From positions 1,054,001 to 1,118,000 of the forward strand of contig JAMXDE010000018.1 in the NCBI GenBank assembly GCA_026770025.1: a stretch of DNA of 64,000 nt. Reading direction: 5' to 3'. Of this stretch, positions 50,067 to 62,900 are shown one piece after another (the first letter of the stretch is position 1; every line of letters starts with the position of its first letter). The notes under the pieces were generated by a model. The model did not search any database and was not told where the DNA came from. It saw nothing but the letters and a program-made list of their open reading frames with translations. The stretch comes from Craspedostauros australis. Its lineage: Eukaryota; Bacillariophyta; Bacillariophyceae; Mastogloiales; Achnanthaceae. The position numbers and the translations under genes are program-made.

Positions 50067-51597
50067 CTACTTGCCCTCGGAAGCTGCCTTGTTAATGTGA
50101 ACCTGGCGACCCAACATGTCCAGGCTCAGGCCAGAACGACCGGAGACACGAGAGAGGTTGGATTCATCGCCGCGGAGGAAAACGGTTTCATCACCCTCCA
50201 CCGATCCACCTTCTCCTTCGTTGCCGGTCTCGTAATCGACCTTCAACAGCGTTGTGTGCAGGCGTGGTGGAAATCCTTCTTGCTTGATGGCTTCGCATGT
50301 GACGAGGCCAGTTCGGTACGGTGGGCCTCGTGCTTCGATGTCGAAGAGCATCTGTCGTTGTGCATGGTGGGTGGTGAATGGTGAATGATAGACGGAGTGG
50401 TATGTGTATGTCGAGTACATTGGTTGGGGTTGGTGCGCACATGGCAGGTGTGAGTGCGTGTCAACAGAGAAAGGTACAGTGGACCATACAGCAGATAGAC
50501 GTATGAAGCGTAGCATGGGCACATACAATACGTGCTGCACCATGAATACGAGTGTGGACATGATCATGAGCACGAGTGCATCACACACACAATGCTCCTC
50601 TTCTACCTTTTCACCAGCAATTTCCAAACGACGTACCTGAATGCGAGGTGGTTTCCACTTCGGCGTGACACCCTCCATCTCGATCTTGCCAGAATCCAAT
50701 CTGTAGCTGCGGAGACTTCCGGCAACAAGACCATCACCCAAGGCCTCTTTCACCTTCGAATCTCTTTGCACCCAACTGAGGCAGTACTTGAACACTGGAT
50801 CCGCGCGGATGTACAAATTGTCAGCTGCGACGCAAACAAGGCCTCCGAGAACTGACATTACAGTCGTTGAGCGACCAGTGTACCATACAAAGGAGAGAGC
50901 GAGACAGAGCGAGAAGTACAGATAGATGACAAGGGTGAGCAGAGACTTCGTGAAGGAAGGAGCTATTATATGATACAGCCATGAGCAATGCAGAAATAAG
51001 ATGCCAAGACTTCAATTCGCAGAGCTGCGATTGCTCGTCGGCTGTTGCTTCTACTCTGGTATTCATCTTCATCACCATCACCATCACCATCATCATCCTG
51101 CCGACCATCGTCAACAATGGCAATGGCAATGGAAATAACAACACCACCTTCCTGCCAATGCATCAACAACGACGAGACTCACGTGTGGCCGTTCCAAATC
51201 CAGTGTAAAACCCGTACTTGACGACCACCGCAGGATTCAGATGGGTGAAGAAGCTGGTGAAGCCCAGAAAGATCCGAGAAACGATGTACGTGACGACGCC
51301 ACCTCCAGCAACCAGGGCGTAGAACTGGTTCTGCGGTGTGACGATCTGTGACAGGATCCCGCGCACGCCTGTCATTCCCTTGTCGTCCTTGGGCTTGTCG
51401 TCGGGCTGCGGTGGCGGCGTCGCCGAGAAGTGACGCAGATGGCCAAAGAGAGGCTGTTGAGACTGATGGAAGCTGCTCCCACCACACGTTCGCAACAACA
51501 GCGGCTCCAGCTGACTGACAGTCCGCAGATTTGCGCGGTGGACAAGACGCACGGCCGACATGGCCATGGGACGGCTGCGTGATACAAAGGACGCCAT
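50067..51597 (-). CDS. Tim21/Coa1-like mitochondrial inner-membrane protein (3 exons)
   Basis: Exons 51597-51183, 50851-50637 and 50351-50067 join in frame to 304 aa (donors GTGAGT and GTACGT; acceptors TGTCAG and GACAG). The N-terminus is an Arg/Ser presequence (MASFVSRSRPMAMSAVRLVH) typical of mitochondria. A single membrane span lies near FYALVAGGGVVTYIVSRIFL. The intermembrane-space-type domain follows: DPVFKYCLSWVQRDSKVKEA, LGDGLVAGSLRSYRL, then MLFDIEARGPPYRTGLVTCE, fitting the Tim21/Coa1 pattern (short helix before 'EALG', then beta strands ending in a Gly-rich hairpin). Expected role: presequence import or cytochrome oxidase assembly; which one is not resolved. Confidence 0.65.
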
Positions 51598-52383
51598 CGC
51601 GGTGGTAATCGTAGCAACGGCAATGGCAGATCCGAGCGACGGCGTTGGTTGCAACAAGGGTACGAGGAACCTCTCTTGGTTGTGAGTTGTGTTTGGTGTC
51701 GTGATCGTTGTCGTGCATTTGTGCTCGTGTTTGTTGCTTGGATCGTCCAACACAACATCCCGAAAAAAGATCGCGAACACTTTTGGCAACTTCTTTTGGT
51801 TTATTCGGATTGGTCGGCCCAAATTCAAATCAATGCCTGTCAACAACAAAAACGCAATTCTGCCCACCAAAGAAACGCGACAAAGAGCGCAACAACAGCC
51901 ACACACATGACATCCATCCAAAGGGCACACGATCACACAGTTGCACCCTCGGCCGCCAAACCCATCAGTGCTTTGGAGTCTCCTCTCGATAGTGTTCGTG
52001 CCTCTCATCGGAGTGCAGCACATGACATCGCACAGCGGTAACAGCTCGCCTTCTCTCTATACGACCACAAAGAGGAACGATCCGAGTTCAGCCGGTTCAA
52101 ACTACATGCTTGGACGGGTATCATTGCATCATCGTCTTGGCGACCGTCGCGTCTTCCTCCCACAAGGCCAAATCACAGCAACAACAAGCAAGGGAGCGGC
52201 CAAACAACGGTGGATCGCATAAGCTCTTCCTCGATACAACACTGGCAGGCAGCGTAGCTTCAACCGCTCGTTTGTCAGCCGAAAGGATCTCCCCTTGAGA
52301 CCATATCTCTACATCAACGGTCACGGTGACAGTTGGCACTGCTCTAATTCAATTCGTTCACAAAGGACCGTACCAGGACGAAG

Positions 52384-54645
52384 ATGTCTGCTGGACGCGC
52401 GCCACGATGCGACATGTGCGGGTTCAAGGACGGCCATTCCGGGTTCAAACTCCTCACATGCAAGATCTGCAAGGTTTCGGTGCATGATCGTTGTTATGGG
52501 ATGGCAGACATGACCCATACATCCGACTTCACCTGCTGGGCGTGCCAGTCCGTGGGTGAGGTCTCCGAGGCGTATGACAGGGGCAAGATTCGCAAGTTGG
52601 TACAGGAAGAGCGACCCACCAAGTGTGATCTGTGCAATCACACCGAGGGCATCCACGCGATGCATCCGTTGTTCGATAATCCTGGCAAATCGGGACGCCA
52701 GATCTTGATGAAGGATCCAAAACCACGGCTGAGCTGGGCCCACAGCCTGTGTTGCTTCTACTTGAGCCAGAAGGGCGGTTCGGTGTATGGGTGCAATAAA
52801 GGTGGGGACTACTTCGGCATGGACGAGGATGATGACGAAACGAAAAATAATCGACCAGACAACACGACACTGCTGGATGGCTACGACTCCGAGGAAGAAT
52901 CGGGTGCCATTCATCACTTCGTATATATGTTGCGACAACCTGGCAAGCCCGAAAATGCATGGACCAAAGCCATCGCTGAGTCCCAGCGTCAGCTTAAATG
53001 CTCCATTTGCGGTGCCAATGATAACGCCAAAGGAATACTGCGTATTCCCGTACAATGTTGCGCCAACGACGAAGGAGAATATGAAGAGTTTCGTCGACTT
53101 CACTGCGACATGAAAGATGATGAGGCATGCACAGTCGCAATGCACGTCGGCTGCGCTCGGTGGCATAAGCCGAGGGGCGGGAACCCGCCCAAGCGCGTCT
53201 ACTATCACCCAGGTGTCCAAGGTGACGACGAAGATGGTTCAGAACCAACAATGGAGGTCTACTGCGTCGCGCATGCCACCGAGATCCAACACCGCCACGG
53301 CATGAAACGAAAAGCTACTGACAGCAACAATGCTGGGAGCAGGGAACAGCAAAAACGCGGCGAGGAACATGCCAGGCAAGAAAGACGGGGAAGCAACGGA
53401 AGGAGGAATCAAAACCATGCACAGAGAGACACAGCAAGTCATTCTACTCGTACCACTGTTGCTCGCAGACTATCTTATGGGCCGTCGTCGGCAGCTACGA
53501 AGAAGATCGTCAGACGTGTCGATACAACCACACCGCTTGCGTCATTGCAACGAAAGACGCGCGAATCAGATCGCCGCTCGAAGAAAAGAGCGCGCAGCAA
53601 GAACAGGGCCACCACTACCAAGATCAGCAAGAAGTCATCCTCGGCGAAGAAGCCACTGCCAACACGGACAGCAACGAAGAATGGTCCCTTGGCAATGACT
53701 TCAACTGATGCAGACATGCTTCAAAGAGCAGCAAGGCCAAGACCGGGCAAGAAGAAATTTGAATTCGCTCGTGGAGATGCAGTGGCATTGTCCAACCTAA
53801 GTCGACCGTCGCTTAAAACGAAGAAAACAGATCTGGCATCAGAGTCTCAGAAAACTCGGCCACTGGAGGCGGCTCTGGCAAAGATGAAGACAGAGATGCT
53901 CCCAATGGTGCTCAAGTTGGATGCAGAAAAGCGGCGTGAATATGTCAAAAACCAGAAACAGCACTGGAAGCGAGAATTTCTCCTGCCAAAGGAGAAGTTT
54001 CGCGATGTGTGGAACGACCTCAAGGTATACCTAGAGGACAAGATCCTCAACCAGCCACCTCCTGGAACAGAGGCCCATGAGACTCTTCCGACTAGCGACG
54101 GCGTCGTGATCGTGGAGGGAGGCAAGGAGCAAGCAAGCGAATTATCCAACGCAATGCATGCCGAACCACCCCCCGTCGATAGTCGTATGCCGACGATTGA
54201 GGAGCAGACGCCAAAGGAGCATCATCAAGAAATCCCACGCAACACCACTCCCTCTCCAGTATCACAACAGCCACCAGTACATGTTGAGGATCGACCCTTG
54301 CTGGCAGTATCAGAAGAAAATGGCGATGACACAGCTTCCGCTTCAAGCGACGAGCCGATCTCCTCTCTGCTACATCACAATACTGACGACGACGCTGGCG
54401 ACGGCGATGACGATGTACCCAAAGAGAAAGGAGGGGGCGATGACGACAATGAACTCACAATCGACGCTCGCGGTACAGATGCCAACGTCGTGATTGAATA
54501 CCCCGAATACCGGCACGAGGAGCCAGTGAATCGGTGGGCAAAATACTTCATTGGCCAGAACTACACGGGAGAGGCACTTGCCATCGGAGGCTGGGATGAC
54601 ATTGTTGAAATTGTGACACCAGTTGACGCCACAGCATGTCTGTAG
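52384..54645 (+). CDS. PHD plus extended-PHD (ePHD) zinc-finger chromatin protein
   Basis: 753 aa, no intron. Residues ~9-55 form a PHD finger (CDMCGFKDGHSG..., CKICKVSVHDRCYG, FTCWACQ). Residues ~78-300 form an HC5HC2H/ePHD module: CDLCNHTEGIHAM, WAHSLCCFYL, then after an acidic insert (GMDEDDDETK) CSICGANDNAKGILRIPVQC, AMHVGCARWH and VYCVAHA. The PHD-ePHD pairing resembles BRPF/JADE/AF10-type histone readers. A long basic region (residues ~310-450, KKRARSKNRATTTKISKK) may bind DNA or act as nuclear signal. The C-terminal 200 residues are acidic, with a short ordered end (NRWAKYFIGQNYTGEALAIG). Confidence 0.8.
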   Translation: MSAGRAPRCDMCGFKDGHSGFKLLTCKICKVSVHDRCYGMADMTHTSDFTCWACQSVGEVSEAYDRGKIRKLVQEERPTKCDLCNHTEGIHAMHPLFDNPGKSGRQILMKDPKPRLSWAHSLCCFYLSQKGGSVYGCNKGGDYFGMDEDDDETKNNRPDNTTLLDGYDSEEESGAIHHFVYMLRQPGKPENAWTKAIAESQRQLKCSICGANDNAKGILRIPVQCCANDEGEYEEFRRLHCDMKDDEACTVAMHVGCARWHKPRGGNPPKRVYYHPGVQGDDEDGSEPTMEVYCVAHATEIQHRHGMKRKATDSNNAGSREQQKRGEEHARQERRGSNGRRNQNHAQRDTASHSTRTTVARRLSYGPSSAATKKIVRRVDTTTPLASLQRKTRESDRRSKKRARSKNRATTTKISKKSSSAKKPLPTRTATKNGPLAMTSTDADMLQRAARPRPGKKKFEFARGDAVALSNLSRPSLKTKKTDLASESQKTRPLEAALAKMKTEMLPMVLKLDAEKRREYVKNQKQHWKREFLLPKEKFRDVWNDLKVYLEDKILNQPPPGTEAHETLPTSDGVVIVEGGKEQASELSNAMHAEPPPVDSRMPTIEEQTPKEHHQEIPRNTTPSPVSQQPPVHVEDRPLLAVSEENGDDTASASSDEPISSLLHHNTDDDAGDGDDDVPKEKGGGDDDNELTIDARGTDANVVIEYPEYRHEEPVNRWAKYFIGQNYTGEALAIGGWDDIVEIVTPVDATACL

Positions 54646-54649
54646 GGTT

Positions 54650-56955
54650 GTGGCGCACAATTCGCTTTGAATCAAGAATTTGACATGGTAGTTACAGAGC
54701 AAGGAGGGGGCGGATGGTGTGCCTTGACATCGGGAAAGGTGAATCAGCAAGCGACAATGCTCGTGGCCTTCATCATCTAAACCTCAGGTACGTATGGTAC
54801 GAAGCTGCATTTCAGTTTCCCTGGTGCAGGCAACATCACAAACTCATCGGTAAGGATCCTCGTTCTGGGATCGTCCAAAGCACGCTGCATCCATTACAGC
54901 TTTCATCCTACCCGCGGCGAGAATGTATCGTGGACAGCTGACAAAAGGGATTTGCGGAGCCTTCGAAGAGCAACAGGAGAAGGTATCTTTTTCTGACAAT
55001 GGAAACACACGAAAATCGAACGCCTCCAAAACCAAATGGAACATCGAGGAAGGATGCGAACGCCTCTGCGATGTTGATCTTTGCGGTTCCTGTTCTCAGA
55101 TGTTCGTTCGTTCGTTCCGTTTGTTGCTGTTCCACCATTTCGCCTCCAGAAATGGAAACAATCGACCCACACACGAAGCTGACCCTCTCTCTTCTTCTCT
55201 GCAAGATGCAGGGGCGATGCTCACCGACATCACCTCCGACAACAAAAGGCAATCCACCAATACTCATCACAACAGTATCATAAAATCCGTACGATTTCAC
55301 AAACCATAAAGCAAACATAAACACAAGCACACCGCCAACCTTACGACCTCCAGGTCGCAGTTGATGCACTCACGATAACACTAGTTGTGGAGTGTTTTTT
55401 GAGTTTTACTCGTGATGAGTCGTGATAAAGTAGACTAAATTAGAGCACACCCAAAACCATCCAAACAACTGCTTATGATGTTATATCTCAACAACGCACC
55501 ATTTAAAATTAAAACTAGACAGTTCATTCGGACGCTTGGCTATCGTTTATTCTGAATATCTTAGTTAAATTTGTATGAACTTTATTTTTAATGTCGTTTT
55601 GGCTTGCTGTCTGTCAGGTGGTGGGTGCAAAAAATTCTCGATGGCACCATGCTGCCCTACCTTCAGCACCCATGATCATCATTATCATCCCTGGCATTTT
55701 CACAATCTGCGCACCACACTGGCTCCGGATACCCCCCATCTATCCACTCCATGAAGATCCTGCGCAGATAGCCGCATCTCATACTCCAAACTGTCCCTGC
55801 ACTGAAACGCAGAATTTTCGAACACCCGATTCCGACACGGATGCCGTTCGGATTTGGATCCGTATCTCGTCGATACGATCCTTGCAGCTCCTTCACATGC
55901 CCCTCATGCGTTCCCACATTCTCTGGCGACACACTGATGTGTTCAGAATGGGTGGGGCGCTCATACCTCCAAAGGTGCACCTCCATGTGATGATGCCATC
56001 ATGATGTTTTTCCGACACCCAAAAAAATCCCTTTCGTGTGCATCCCAGGCTGCAGCCTCTTCCAGACCGTATCTGCGCAGGATACTTCGCCATGGCCATC
56101 TTGAGTTGATTCCTAACACATCTTGAATGGGTGGTTTGGCGATATGGGTGACTTTTCAATGGCACCCATCACCAGCGAAGTCACGTGATGTGTCCGCCGC
56201 CACCCGCCAAAAAACTCTTGCCCGCCACTTGTTTCTTGCGGAGGGCACCTTCCAGGCCACCCCCGACCCTCAAACTTCGTGTGCATCTTCACCGTATCCT
56301 CTTGGATACGTCTTGCCCATCCATGGTCGTTGGAATGGCCTGTGCATTCCAGGCAGAGACCATATCCAATGAGCATATTTTCCTCCGAATCGTGCCGTGT
56401 GCGCGTGGGCCTGCCACGGCCCCAAATAAGCCAAGATGACATCCCGCTCTCGCTCATCCACCAAACTTTCCATGGCGGTTCCGCCTATGCCCTCAGATCT
56501 TGCACTGGACCGCTGGTTGTGGCAGTGCCGTCGATGCCATTCGACAGCGCTTGTGGAGTTTTGTTGTGTTTCTCCATTGTCGTGTTGTTGTGTTGTGTTT
56601 GGTGTTCTCAAACAGTTTTTGCTGTTGGGGGCCATGGAGATTAACCACAATTCTACCAAATGCGCCCATCAATGAGAACACTTTGCGAGTCCCGAATTGC
56701 ACCTCCATTCCACAACGACACAGCGAAGGCACAAAATCCTCCTCACAAAATGGACAACGGAAACATTGCGCATCTGCGACGAGCTGCTGTTGATTCTCTG
56801 CTGCTTGTAGTCATAGCTTACACAGAATGTAGAATGACTGTGACCTTCCCACAAAGGAAAGAGTGGATGGTACAAGGCACCTTGTGACCATCCTCCTGTG
56901 TTGTTCATGCCGTTCTGTGGTGCGCTGCGCCGTGCTGCGCGTCAATGACTGGTGC
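54650..56955. other. No confident gene; degenerate repeat-like sequence
   Basis: Minus-strand ORFs at 54908-55369, 55663-55986, 56113-56457 and 56270-56659 overlap and shift frame. Text such as MESLVDERERDVILAYLGPW and ICTMRCGYLRR-like pieces suggests an old repeat or pseudogene family that I cannot name. 55380-55590 is AT-rich with no ORF. Confidence 0.3.
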
Positions 56956-57075
56956 TGTGCTGTGCTGTGCTGTGCTGTGCTGTGCTGTGCTGTGCTGTGC
57001 TGTGCTGTGCTGTGCTGTGCTGTGCTGTGCTGTGCTGTGCTGTGCTGTGCTGTGCTGTGCTGTGCTGTGCTGTGC
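56956..57075. repeat. (TGTGC)24 pentanucleotide microsatellite
   Basis: 24 uninterrupted TGTGC units, 120 bp, followed by one degraded unit (TGTTC). It is open in several frames on both strands (CCAVL and STAQH repeats), which explains the long spurious ORFs around it. Confidence 0.95.
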
Positions 57076-57366
57076 TGTTCTCCTTGTGTGCCTGGTGTGC
57101 GTCGCGACCAGCCAATCTCGTACAATCAGCTTGCAACCTCTATTGACACACAGCTAGTATTCACCATGAGTTCCCTTGTTGTTAGACCATGTGTGCTGAA
57201 TCAATCCAATCGTTGTTCGAGTTTTGAGTCCTTTGTGTCAGTCACACTTCGTTTCGAAAGATCCAAGAAAACTACTCGATAGAATTCGGAAAATGTGATG
57301 CGGGTTTCAGACCCAAGACAAAATTAGGAAGATGATCCAAGAGGATCAAAGAGACTCTATTAGACC

Positions 57367-57396
57367 TCCAAACATGTGTCATTGCACATGTTTGGA
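57367..57396. other. Perfect 12-bp hairpin
   Basis: Arms TCCAAACATGTG and CACATGTTTGGA with a 6-nt loop (TCATTG), about 270 bp upstream of the mariner-like ORF. Could be part of that element's untranslated end or a terminator-like structure. Confidence 0.5.
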
Positions 57397-57663
57397 CACA
57401 GATACACTAATTAGCAAGAGTAACCAGAAGTTTGGCATGGTTACAACACGATGGACAATGGTGAATAGCACCATTAGTGGAGCCAAGAAGTAGAAAACAG
57501 GAAGATGATGAGCTCTTATTGATGAGCTCATAATCTCAACAAACTTAACTTTGTAAACCATCACTTCAAACAAGCACACACAATAACACAGTTCTATCAA
57601 CCTTCACCAACATTGGACGTAGTTGTATCATCCCGCAACCACTGAACTCTTCACCTCGCAAGC

Positions 57664-59169
57664 ATGCTGCGCGCTGGTGACTGTGTGAAGGTGGCATCCC
57701 ACCAGAGCTCAAGCGGCAGGGTCCATGACCTGGGCGTATGTCATGTTGATTTTGCAATGAAGCAGACCACGGACGGCGCTACAGTCAAACGCAATGGGCC
57801 TCTTGCACCAGGAGAGGTGGCAATGGTCATGGTGACCCCAGTGATGGGGCAGAGCCGAATGTATGTTGTTCGCGAGGATCTGTGCACACCACACAGCCTC
57901 GCTACCTTCGCACGGACTCGCACTGCTGGAGGCCTTGCTAAGCCTTCCCTCCTTTCTCCCCAGCATCACTCCGTCGCTGCCACGCGTGTCAACAACAAGG
58001 CTAAGCCCCCCACACCATCCCCAACTACCACAGAATCGCAAGAAGCCAAAATCGCCGCTTTTCTCGAGGTCTCGCGGCGTCAGAAAGCAACAGCAATCGC
58101 CCAGCTCACGAACCAGATGAAGAAAGGCGCGAAAACAAAAGGATGGTTGCGAAAGGATGGAGGGCATAGTATTGCTAAGCCTGGTAATCCTAGCAAGCGC
58201 CTTGACACAGAAGACAATCGGAACTACACTGTTCTCTATTTCAATTTGGGTGGGATTCCTGAACATGCAGAGTTGATCGCCCATGCATGGGGTATCAACC
58301 GCACCACAGTGGGGCGCAACATTGTGAAATTCCAAACGGAGACGCTCGAATGCAAGAAGCGAAGTGACGCAGGCAGCAGCATCTTCACCTGCCCCATCAA
58401 GCAACGACAGTACTTCACGCAGCGCGCAGCCTTTGAGAAACAACTACGTCTTCGACATCCAGAGCAACAGTTCAAGAACGACGAAATTGATTCTGCCTAT
58501 GCCTCTGCTTCACCGGAAGAGCTGGCATCCGCAAAAGTGCTGGCTGATTTGTGGTTGGAGCGTGGTCCCTTCCTGCAATTTGAGCTCCAGGATGTGTTGC
58601 GACGGTGCAATGGCGCAATCTCGTGGGACAGAATTGCATGGAAACTGGCAGGCAGCGGAAACCCGCAAGTCGTTGGTCCGAAGTGTATTCGCAAATTCGT
58701 CATGGGATTGGAAGGCAGTGAGTACCGTTCTACAACAATACTCCCTCTGATCAATGGCACCACTACAGCAAAGCGCGACATCTGGGCTCAGGACTTCTGT
58801 GTGTTCTGGGAATCAGCTGAGCTGTTTGAGAATACGCAAGTTGTCCTTGTCCACATGGACGAAAAGTGGTTCTACTCCATTGTCGCTCGCATGCATCTGA
58901 AACATGTGCCCCAGATGGGAGTTAAGCCTGTGAAGCAGACTGTGCATCACAAGTGTCACATTGACAAGACCATGGCAATTGCATCAACAGCATTTGCCCC
59001 AACAAATAACTGTTTTGCGAAAGGAGGAAAGGCGTATAAGGTGAACTTCGAACGTGTTGGGCGCATGGTCCGAGCGCAGAAGACCACGTACAAGCGAACT
59101 TGGGTCTCGCCGACCAAGTACAAGTGTTGGCAAGTTCCGCGCACGGTAACCTACGATCGTGGAAGATGG
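57664..59169 (+). pseudogene. mariner-like (IS630/Tc1) transposase, C-terminus cut off
   Basis: About 500 residues from ATG 57664. A Pro/Thr-rich N-terminus is followed by a helix-turn-helix-like block (ELIAHAWGINRTTVGRNIVK, ~residues 200-220) and the catalytic core start with the first Asp in VHMDEKWFYSIVARMHLKHV (~395). The second and third acidic residues expected after the KVNFERVGRMVRAQ region are missing: homology stops near 59160 (YKCWQVPRTVTY), where the LTR of the copia element begins. The ORF runs on to 59298 only through LTR sequence. The remainder presumably lies to the right of the window, beyond the retroelement. Confidence 0.75.
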
Positions 59170-59773
59170 TGTTGGTTGATAGTCGTCTGTTTGCTATTTC
59201 ATTACTTGGCTACTCCGATGCTCTCGGTGTACGCCCGTTCTCTTGCCCGATGCTCTCGGCGCTTCAATCTGTTTCGTAGATTCGGTCTCCGACTATGAGT
59301 CGGTACGCGAGATCCTCTCTCGCTCCTCTCTGTATTCTCTCTCTCTCTCTCAACATCGTGTGCTCGTGCTACACGATCCTCCGTGTTTGATGCGTGCTCC
59401 GCATTCGACACTCCGTTCATTCAGTACTGGCTTCTACTCCATGAGTACTTACCATTTGAAGTTCACCTTCAGTATCCATGATCTTCATGAGTCATCGTAT
59501 CTTCGCCTCCTGCTCTGACTTGGAGACAGCTGTCGACGTGGTGACATGTTGACATCCTGTCGACGTCAGTAGGCGTCCTTCTGCTCTCCAGATGTCACGT
59601 TCCATTGGTGATGCAGTAGTCTGTCAGATGATATCGTCATCTGAGGTTTAGTTGGGAAGTACCTCGAGATTCTCTTGGTACCATTGATGCATGGACGGAC
59701 GATTTTCTGATTCTTCCAGAAATCGTTATTTGCAAATTTCCTCCAGAAATCTTGCCCCTTTTTGTGTGTTCCA
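59170..59773 (-). repeat. Probable 3' LTR of the copia element
   Basis: Bounded on the minus strand by TGGAACAC after a purine tract (ACAGGGGAAA) and by CCAACA at the far end, i.e. TG...CA ends, about 604 bp. It contains a TC/GA microsatellite (about 59337-59355). The partner LTR is outside the window, so the ends are inferred and the length is provisional. Confidence 0.5.
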
Positions 59774-59783
59774 TTTCCCCTGT
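59774..59783 (-). other. Polypurine tract of the copia element
   Basis: ACAGGGGAAA directly before the presumed LTR TG on the minus strand; expected plus-strand priming site for reverse transcription. Confidence 0.45.
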
Positions 59784-59935
59784 AATTCTGACGAATCACA
59801 GCATACTATCGACACGAGTATAGTTATACCGTCCAAGTGCGTATGAGAGAATAGCGGGTGAACGATGCACATATACACGTACATCTTGATATATACTCAC
59901 ATGTACATCTCGACACCCTTCCTGTGTGCATTCGG

Positions 59936-62900
59936 TCATTCGAATGTTCTCGATGTGTCAAGGTACGACTTCTCATGTTCACGTTGCAAGTCGGCCTTGA
60001 TGTTCTTGGTGAATCCGTCGCTTGTGTTCTGCTCGGATTTGACGAAAATGATTTCGATGGTTTTGTTGATTACCATGTTCCTCACGTAGTGATGGCGCAC
60101 GTCGATGTGCCGCGATCGTTGGGATGTTGATGGGTTCTTGGCGATGAAGATCGCCCCGATGTTGTCCACGCGGACCTTGATCGGTGTCTTCACTGGGACG
60201 CCCACACTTTCGAGTAGCTGCATGACGAAGAAGATCTCCTTTGCCGCTTCGGAAAGGGCAACGTATTCTGCTTCGGATGAGCTGAGTGTGACGGCCTTCT
60301 GTGCCTTGGATCGCCAAAGGATTGGTACCTTGCACAGGTATAGGATGAATCCCCCTACGCTGATTCTTGTATTCTTGTCTCCTGCATATTCGCTATCGCA
60401 GAAGAGCTCCATGTCCCAGCCGTCGTCATCTGGACGCGCTGGATGGATCTTCAATCCATAGTCCTTTGTATCGATCACATACTTGATGATCCGATACATC
60501 TCCTTCATTGCAGCCTTGGTGGGCCCGATCAATACCTTGGAGAGTTCCCTCACAGGGTTCGCGATATCCGGTCGCGAGTGCTTGATGAGGAAGAGTAGCA
60601 TACCGACGCCTCGGCGGTATTCGGCATGTTCTTCCGGTCCGACCTTCTGCAGTCCGTTATCTTCGGATGGTCGTACGATGATTTGACCCGGGGTTCCCGG
60701 TGTCCCATAACGTTGCATCTTCTCAACCTTGGCTCCGAATTCCTCGATGAGGTGTCGGATGAGATGTGGTTGACGCAATGTCGCTCTAGTCTTGTCATGG
60801 TTCAATTCGATGTTGCAGCTGAGGTAGTCTCCGAGTCCGCGCTCGATTGTCACCTTGAATTTCCTGCCTTGGATGTCCTTCAGGAATGTCTCCAGTGCCT
60901 TGGAGTCTCCGCAACAGAAGCAATCGTCCACGTAGATGGCCACGATCATGCTTCCTTCGTTCGTCTTCCTGTAGAACAGGCACGGGTCTGCTGCGCTCTG
61001 TTCGAAGTTGATATTCTTGAGGGTCGATACCAACATCTTGAACCATTGCCTGGCGCTCTGCACAAGTCCGTAGATTGGCTTGTGTAGGGTCAGGGCTTCG
61101 TCTGGTTGATGATCCATCCCATTGGGACAGTTCATGTAGATCTCCTCGTCGAGGTCTCCATGTAGGAATGCCGTTACGACATCGACGAGTGCGCAGTCCA
61201 TCTTCTTGATTAGCATGATCACCATCATGACCCGATAGGTCACGTCATGGATGACGGGTGAGTAATGCTCTTGGAAGTCTACTCCTGCGACTTGTGAATA
61301 GCCACATGCAACGAGCCGCGCTCGATGTGTGCCGTCACGCTTCAGCTTGAAGACCCATTTGCACTTGCAGCATCTGCGGCCGCGTGGAATGGCGTCTCGT
61401 TTGATCTTACTGTATACCTTGCGTGTATCCATGGAGTCGAACTCTTTCTTGATGGCTGCTCGATATCCTTTTCGATGGATAGGATCTGGGTGATTGAAGG
61501 CTCCATCGAATGTTGTAGGTTCGATGTGCTTCTCTGGTTCCTTGTTCTCGTCTTGCATCGACAATCCGATGTCGATCGCTGGTCTCTCGGTGATGATTGC
61601 ATTCATTCCGTATAGTCCTGTTGTGCTATAGTGAGTGATCTCGATCTCTTCATCTTCGTCTTCGATTTCTTCGTCATCTGTAGTTTCGTTGTTGGAATCG
61701 TCGATCACCTCGTCGCTGAGTTCGTCACTCGCCTCACTGGATGATGGATCGCTCTCATAGCCTTCTTCCTTTCGACCTCGTTCGTTGAAGTCTTCGAGCT
61801 CGCGCAGAGCTCTGGGAATACTCTTCCCTGTGGTTGGCTTGGGATTAGCTTCTCCCTTCCTGCCTCGTGCTTCGTGACGTCGGATCCTCTCCTTTCTAGC
61901 TATGTCACGCTTGTTTGGTTTGCTTGGTGGAGATCTAGATGGTGTGTCATGTGTAGACCTTGCTGGTGTGTTCGGAGGAGTGACACCTGTCTCGTCATCG
62001 GCTTCGTCGCCGGAGGGTAGGATTTCGTCATCCTCATGATTGGATTCGCTCCGATCTTCCTCGTCATTCTGGATTAGTTGAGTCACTACTCCGTCGTCCT
62101 CATTATCCTCGTCATCACTGTCTGATAGAATGTAGTACCTGTTGCTGTCAGCGAAAGATACTCTCTTCGCTTCCGATGTTTGACGCGTTGCCGTCCTTGG
62201 CGTTGCTCCCTTTCGTCCGATGGTTGTGAAGCCGTCTGCGTCCGTTGTTTCTGTTTCGTTGGATACGTTCGGTGCTGGTGCCCAGCCACGGAACTGTCCG
62301 TATGATTGATTGAGCCACTTGATGTCGCGTGAACAGATGAGTGACTTGGTCGATGGTCTGTACATGTTGTAGACCCCTGATGCATGTTGGTGTGCATATC
62401 CGATGAACACCATCTCTTCTCCTCTGTTCTTGAGTTTCGCGGTAATCCCGCCGTAGGTAGTCTTCACAACACCCACCTCTCCAAATGTGCGGAGCGCGTT
62501 CGCATATGGTGGATCGTTGCCGAAGAATTGTCGATGTGGTGACTCCTTCTGGTTCTTCGCTACGGTGATATTGGCGATAGCAGTGGCAGTGCTAGCAGCT
62601 GCTGCCCACAGGCCATGCCTATACTCTTCGTCGAGCTGTGCTCCGTTGAGCATGGAGCGAATCTTGGTGTAGAGGTACGCGAACTTGCGTTCCACTCTTC
62701 CGTTCTGTTGCGGCGTGTTCGATGCCGTGTATTCGAATTTCACGTTGAGTCCTGCATCGATGAGAATATCCTCCGTGGATTTGTTCTCTCCGCTGTTGTC
62801 ACCTCGGAAGATGATCTGTTGGTCACCAGTCTGTGACTTGATCGTCTGGATGAATCGTTTGATGTATCCTGGTTGATCACTCTTGTTCTTGAGAAAGAAA

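Noticed and set aside
52321..53220. 299-aa ORF antisense to the PHD gene
   Set aside because: Opposite strand holds clear zinc-finger motifs; this ORF has no domain.
56863..57282. Cys-rich 139-aa protein and Ser-Thr-Ala-Gln-His repeat ORFs
   Set aside because: They are translations of the TGTGC microsatellite in different frames.
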